6,583 nucleotides of DNA, taken from Acidobacteriota bacterium. GTDB taxonomy: Bacteria; Acidobacteriota; Terriglobia; Terriglobales; Acidobacteriaceae. Positions 5,080-6,583 of the stretch are shown here, one piece after another; position 1 is the stretch's first letter, and every line of letters begins with the position of its first letter. The stretch is from NCBI GenBank assembly GCA_003224995.1, contig QIAI01000038.1:1-6583 (forward strand), read 5' to 3'. The translations under genes and the position numbers were made by a program. Under the pieces are notes generated by a model. The model made no database searches, had not been told where the DNA came from, and worked only from the letters and a program-made list of their open reading frames with translations.

Positions 5080-5712
5080 CTGAAAGTCGGCCTCACAGGC
5101 GGCATTGCGAGCGGAAAATCGGTCGTCGGCGAGATGTTCGCCGAGCTGGGGGTGCAGCTCATTCAGGCGGATCACATCGCCCATCAGCTGATGCAGCCGG
5201 GACAGCCCGTATACCAACAGGTCGTCCAGCACTTCGGGTCGGGCATTCTGAATCGCGACGGCACCATCAACCGGCCTAAGCTCGCCGAGGAAGCATTTGG
5301 CCACAATGCGCAGGGCGGGCCCTCTCGTATCTCCGAACTGAATCGGATCGTGCATCCCGCGGTCATCCGCCAGCAGGACGAATGGATGGCCAAGATAGGC
5401 CGTGAGCAGCCGCATGCAATTGCCATGGTAGAGGCCGCGTTGATTATTGAGGCGGGCGCGGCGGACCACTTCGATCGGCTCATTGTGGTCACCTGCGCAG
5501 AGGAGCAACGCGTCCAGCGCTTTGCCCAGCGCTTGAAGATCGACGTGCAACCAGCCCGGGAGGAAGTGCAGCGCCGTATGGCGGCACAGTTGCCGGACGT
5601 GGAGAAGATCCAGAAAGCCGACCATGTCATTGACAACTCCGGCTCTCTCGATGCCACCGAGGCTCGCGTCCGCCAGGTTTACGAGTTGCTCAAGAAGGAA
5701 GCCGAAGGCTAG
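5080..5712 (+). CDS. coaE: Dephospho-CoA kinase
   Basis: CoaE phosphorylates the 3'-hydroxyl of dephospho-CoA with ATP, the last step of coenzyme A synthesis, in the cytoplasm. It is a P-loop NMP-kinase-like protein. With a start at CTG 5080 it has 210 residues (E. coli has 206). Motifs: KVGLTGGIASGKS at 2-14 (Walker A); QADHIAHQL at 29-37, where the family usually has DADxxxRxL, so Gln replaces the first Asp and His the Arg; RIVHPAVI at 89-96; AMVEAALIIEAG at 115-126; RFAQRL at 147-152; RRMAAQ at 165-170; and ADHVIDNSGS at 180-189. Starting at ATG 5134 would remove the whole Walker A loop and is impossible for an active enzyme. The gene follows folD on the same strand with a 148-bp gap holding an inverted repeat. 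Confidence 0.93.
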   Translation: MKVGLTGGIASGKSVVGEMFAELGVQLIQADHIAHQLMQPGQPVYQQVVQHFGSGILNRDGTINRPKLAEEAFGHNAQGGPSRISELNRIVHPAVIRQQDEWMAKIGREQPHAIAMVEAALIIEAGAADHFDRLIVVTCAEEQRVQRFAQRLKIDVQPAREEVQRRMAAQLPDVEKIQKADHVIDNSGSLDATEARVRQVYELLKKEAEG

Positions 5713-5977
5713 GAATAGATCGGCTAAGGCCGTAGTTCGGTTTCAGCACTCCCGAAAGAACACCGTACCGGATGGGCTGAGCTGATGCCCACTGCTGGCT
5801 GATCACAACTTCTTGTCCTCCGCCGAGTTAGATCGAGGTGGGAACCTGAGCCCAGGGAAACACGTACCAACTCAGGCTGGTCGTTGCCCGAGACCTTGGG
5901 GTGCGTCGATTCGCGTTCCATTGGTTAAAATGAATCAAACCAGGGTGACTCATGATCCGACTCGCTGAAGGGAATCT
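5713..5977. other. 265-bp spacer, no credible gene
   Basis: No open frame here combines a ribosome binding site with protein-like composition. Small symmetric elements are present: CGGC/GCCG (5721-5724 and 5729-5732), TTCGG and CCGAA just after it (about 5737-5757), and CCTGAG/CTCAGG further on (about 5846-5878). A TAAAAT (5926-5931) lies about 50 bp before the protease start, but no -35 hexamer is suitably spaced. The promoter of the protease gene should be here. The block from about 5733 to 5880 reads like an intergenic repeat unit, but that is an impression only. Confidence 0.5.
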
Positions 5978-6583
5978 ATGAAGCTTTTGCGGCCAATCGT
6001 CTCCCCTCCATCTTACGAAATGGATCAGCCGCCCCAACCGGGTCGAAATCACGGAAGCCGCGGGCGCAGACACGCTCGATTCCGAAGAGCAGAACAATAT
6101 TCTCGTCTACCGTAAGAATATTCCGTCCGTGGTGAACATTACCTCGAAAGCAGTCACCTTCGATTTCTTTTACGGGCTGGTTCCGCAGGAAGGCCAAGGA
6201 TCAGGATTCATCATCGATAAAGAGGGACACATCCTCACCAACTACCACGTGATTGCCGACGCCCGCCAGGTCGAAGTCACCATGCATAATCGTAAGAAGT
6301 TTCGCGCGACGGTGGTCGGAACGGATCCGACTCACGATTTGGCCGTCATCAAGATTGATGCTCCAAATCTCACCCCCGCCGTCTTAGGAGATTCCCGTAA
6401 TCTGCAGGTCGGCCAGAAGGTATATGCGATCGGCAATCCTTTTGGCTTGGCCGGAACCATGACTCGCGGAATTGTCAGTTCCATTCGCCCCGTGAAGGAG
6501 CCGAACGGCGCGGCCATCGATGAAGCGATTCAGACCGATGCCGCCATTAATCCCGGCAACTCCGGCGGTCCCCTCATGAACTG
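5978..6583 (+). CDS. HtrA/DegP-family serine protease, 3' partial with a 5' frameshift
   Basis: HtrA proteases degrade or refold misfolded envelope proteins, normally as membrane-anchored or periplasmic oligomers with C-terminal PDZ domains. The catalytic triad is visible: His in ILTNYHVIA (codon 6246-6248), Asp in THDLAVIKI (6336-6338) and Ser in NPGNSGGPL (6561-6563). VGQKVYAIGNPFGLAGTMTRG lies between the Asp and the Ser. The window ends just after the catalytic Ser, so the rest of the protease domain and any PDZ domains are outside. At the 5' end, ATG 5978 follows GAAGGGA (5967-5973) and reads MKLLRPIV, a typical signal-anchor beginning. That frame meets a stop at 6113. The protease frame is open from just after a TGA (5979-5981), has no ATG, GTG or TTG before 6129, and shows no hydrophobic anchor. 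A one-base gain or two-base loss near 6001-6006 would join them, but the anchor would still be missing. This is either a damaged 5' end or a sequence error. Confidence 0.85.

Noticed and set aside
4906..5625. 239-residue open frame on the - strand opposite coaE
   Set aside because: It is antisense to the conserved CoaE motifs and shows no family features of its own.
5134..5712. coaE starting at the first ATG (5134)
   Set aside because: It would delete the Walker A loop GGIASGKS, which is encoded in frame just upstream behind a ribosome binding site.

Overview
The window is 6.6 kb of GC-rich bacterial chromosome (high-50s % GC by eye) carrying mostly housekeeping genes. The gene set, the style of the HtrA-type protease and the many short intergenic repeats suggest an Acidobacteriota (Terriglobia/Koribacter-like) genome. 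That assignment is inferred from family resemblance and was not tested by a search.

Layout from left to right: (1) 1-143 is a leader with a short GC palindrome. (2) 144-1376 (+) is a MacB/FtsX-type ABC-transporter permease. (3) 1377-1883 is a gene-free spacer with a five-copy 19-bp tandem array inside a larger inverted-repeat element, then a strong stem-loop and a second hairpin. (4) 1884-2114 (-) is a 76-residue protein of unknown function with a good ribosome binding site and a hairpin just after its stop. (5) 2115-2399 is a spacer with several palindromes. (6) 2400-2570 (-) is a Trm112/YcaR-like zinc-ribbon protein, 43 bp downstream of (7) 2614-3780 (-), a MetC-type cystathionine beta-lyase. 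(8) 3781-3950 is a divergent intergenic region holding a CACAGAGA-type octamer array. (9) 3951-4931 (+) is folD. (10) 4894-5041 is an inverted pair of the same octamer repeat, overlapping the 3' end of folD. (11) 5080-5712 (+) is coaE, whose only plausible start codon is CTG. (12) 5713-5977 is a spacer without a credible gene. (13) From 5978 to the right edge (+) is an HtrA/DegP-family serine protease, cut by the window end and apparently frameshifted near its 5' end.

Functionally, MetC (cystathionine to homocysteine) and FolD (folate one-carbon units) are divergently arranged and both feed methionine synthesis, although no shared control is demonstrated. CoaE makes coenzyme A and HtrA handles envelope protein quality. 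No defence system, prophage, IS transposase, CRISPR array or RNA gene was recognised. The most interesting material is non-coding: two related kinds of short-period repeat element with inverted edges, one of which supplies the last codons and stop of folD. Two translation oddities also stand out: the CTG start of coaE and the broken N-terminus of htrA.
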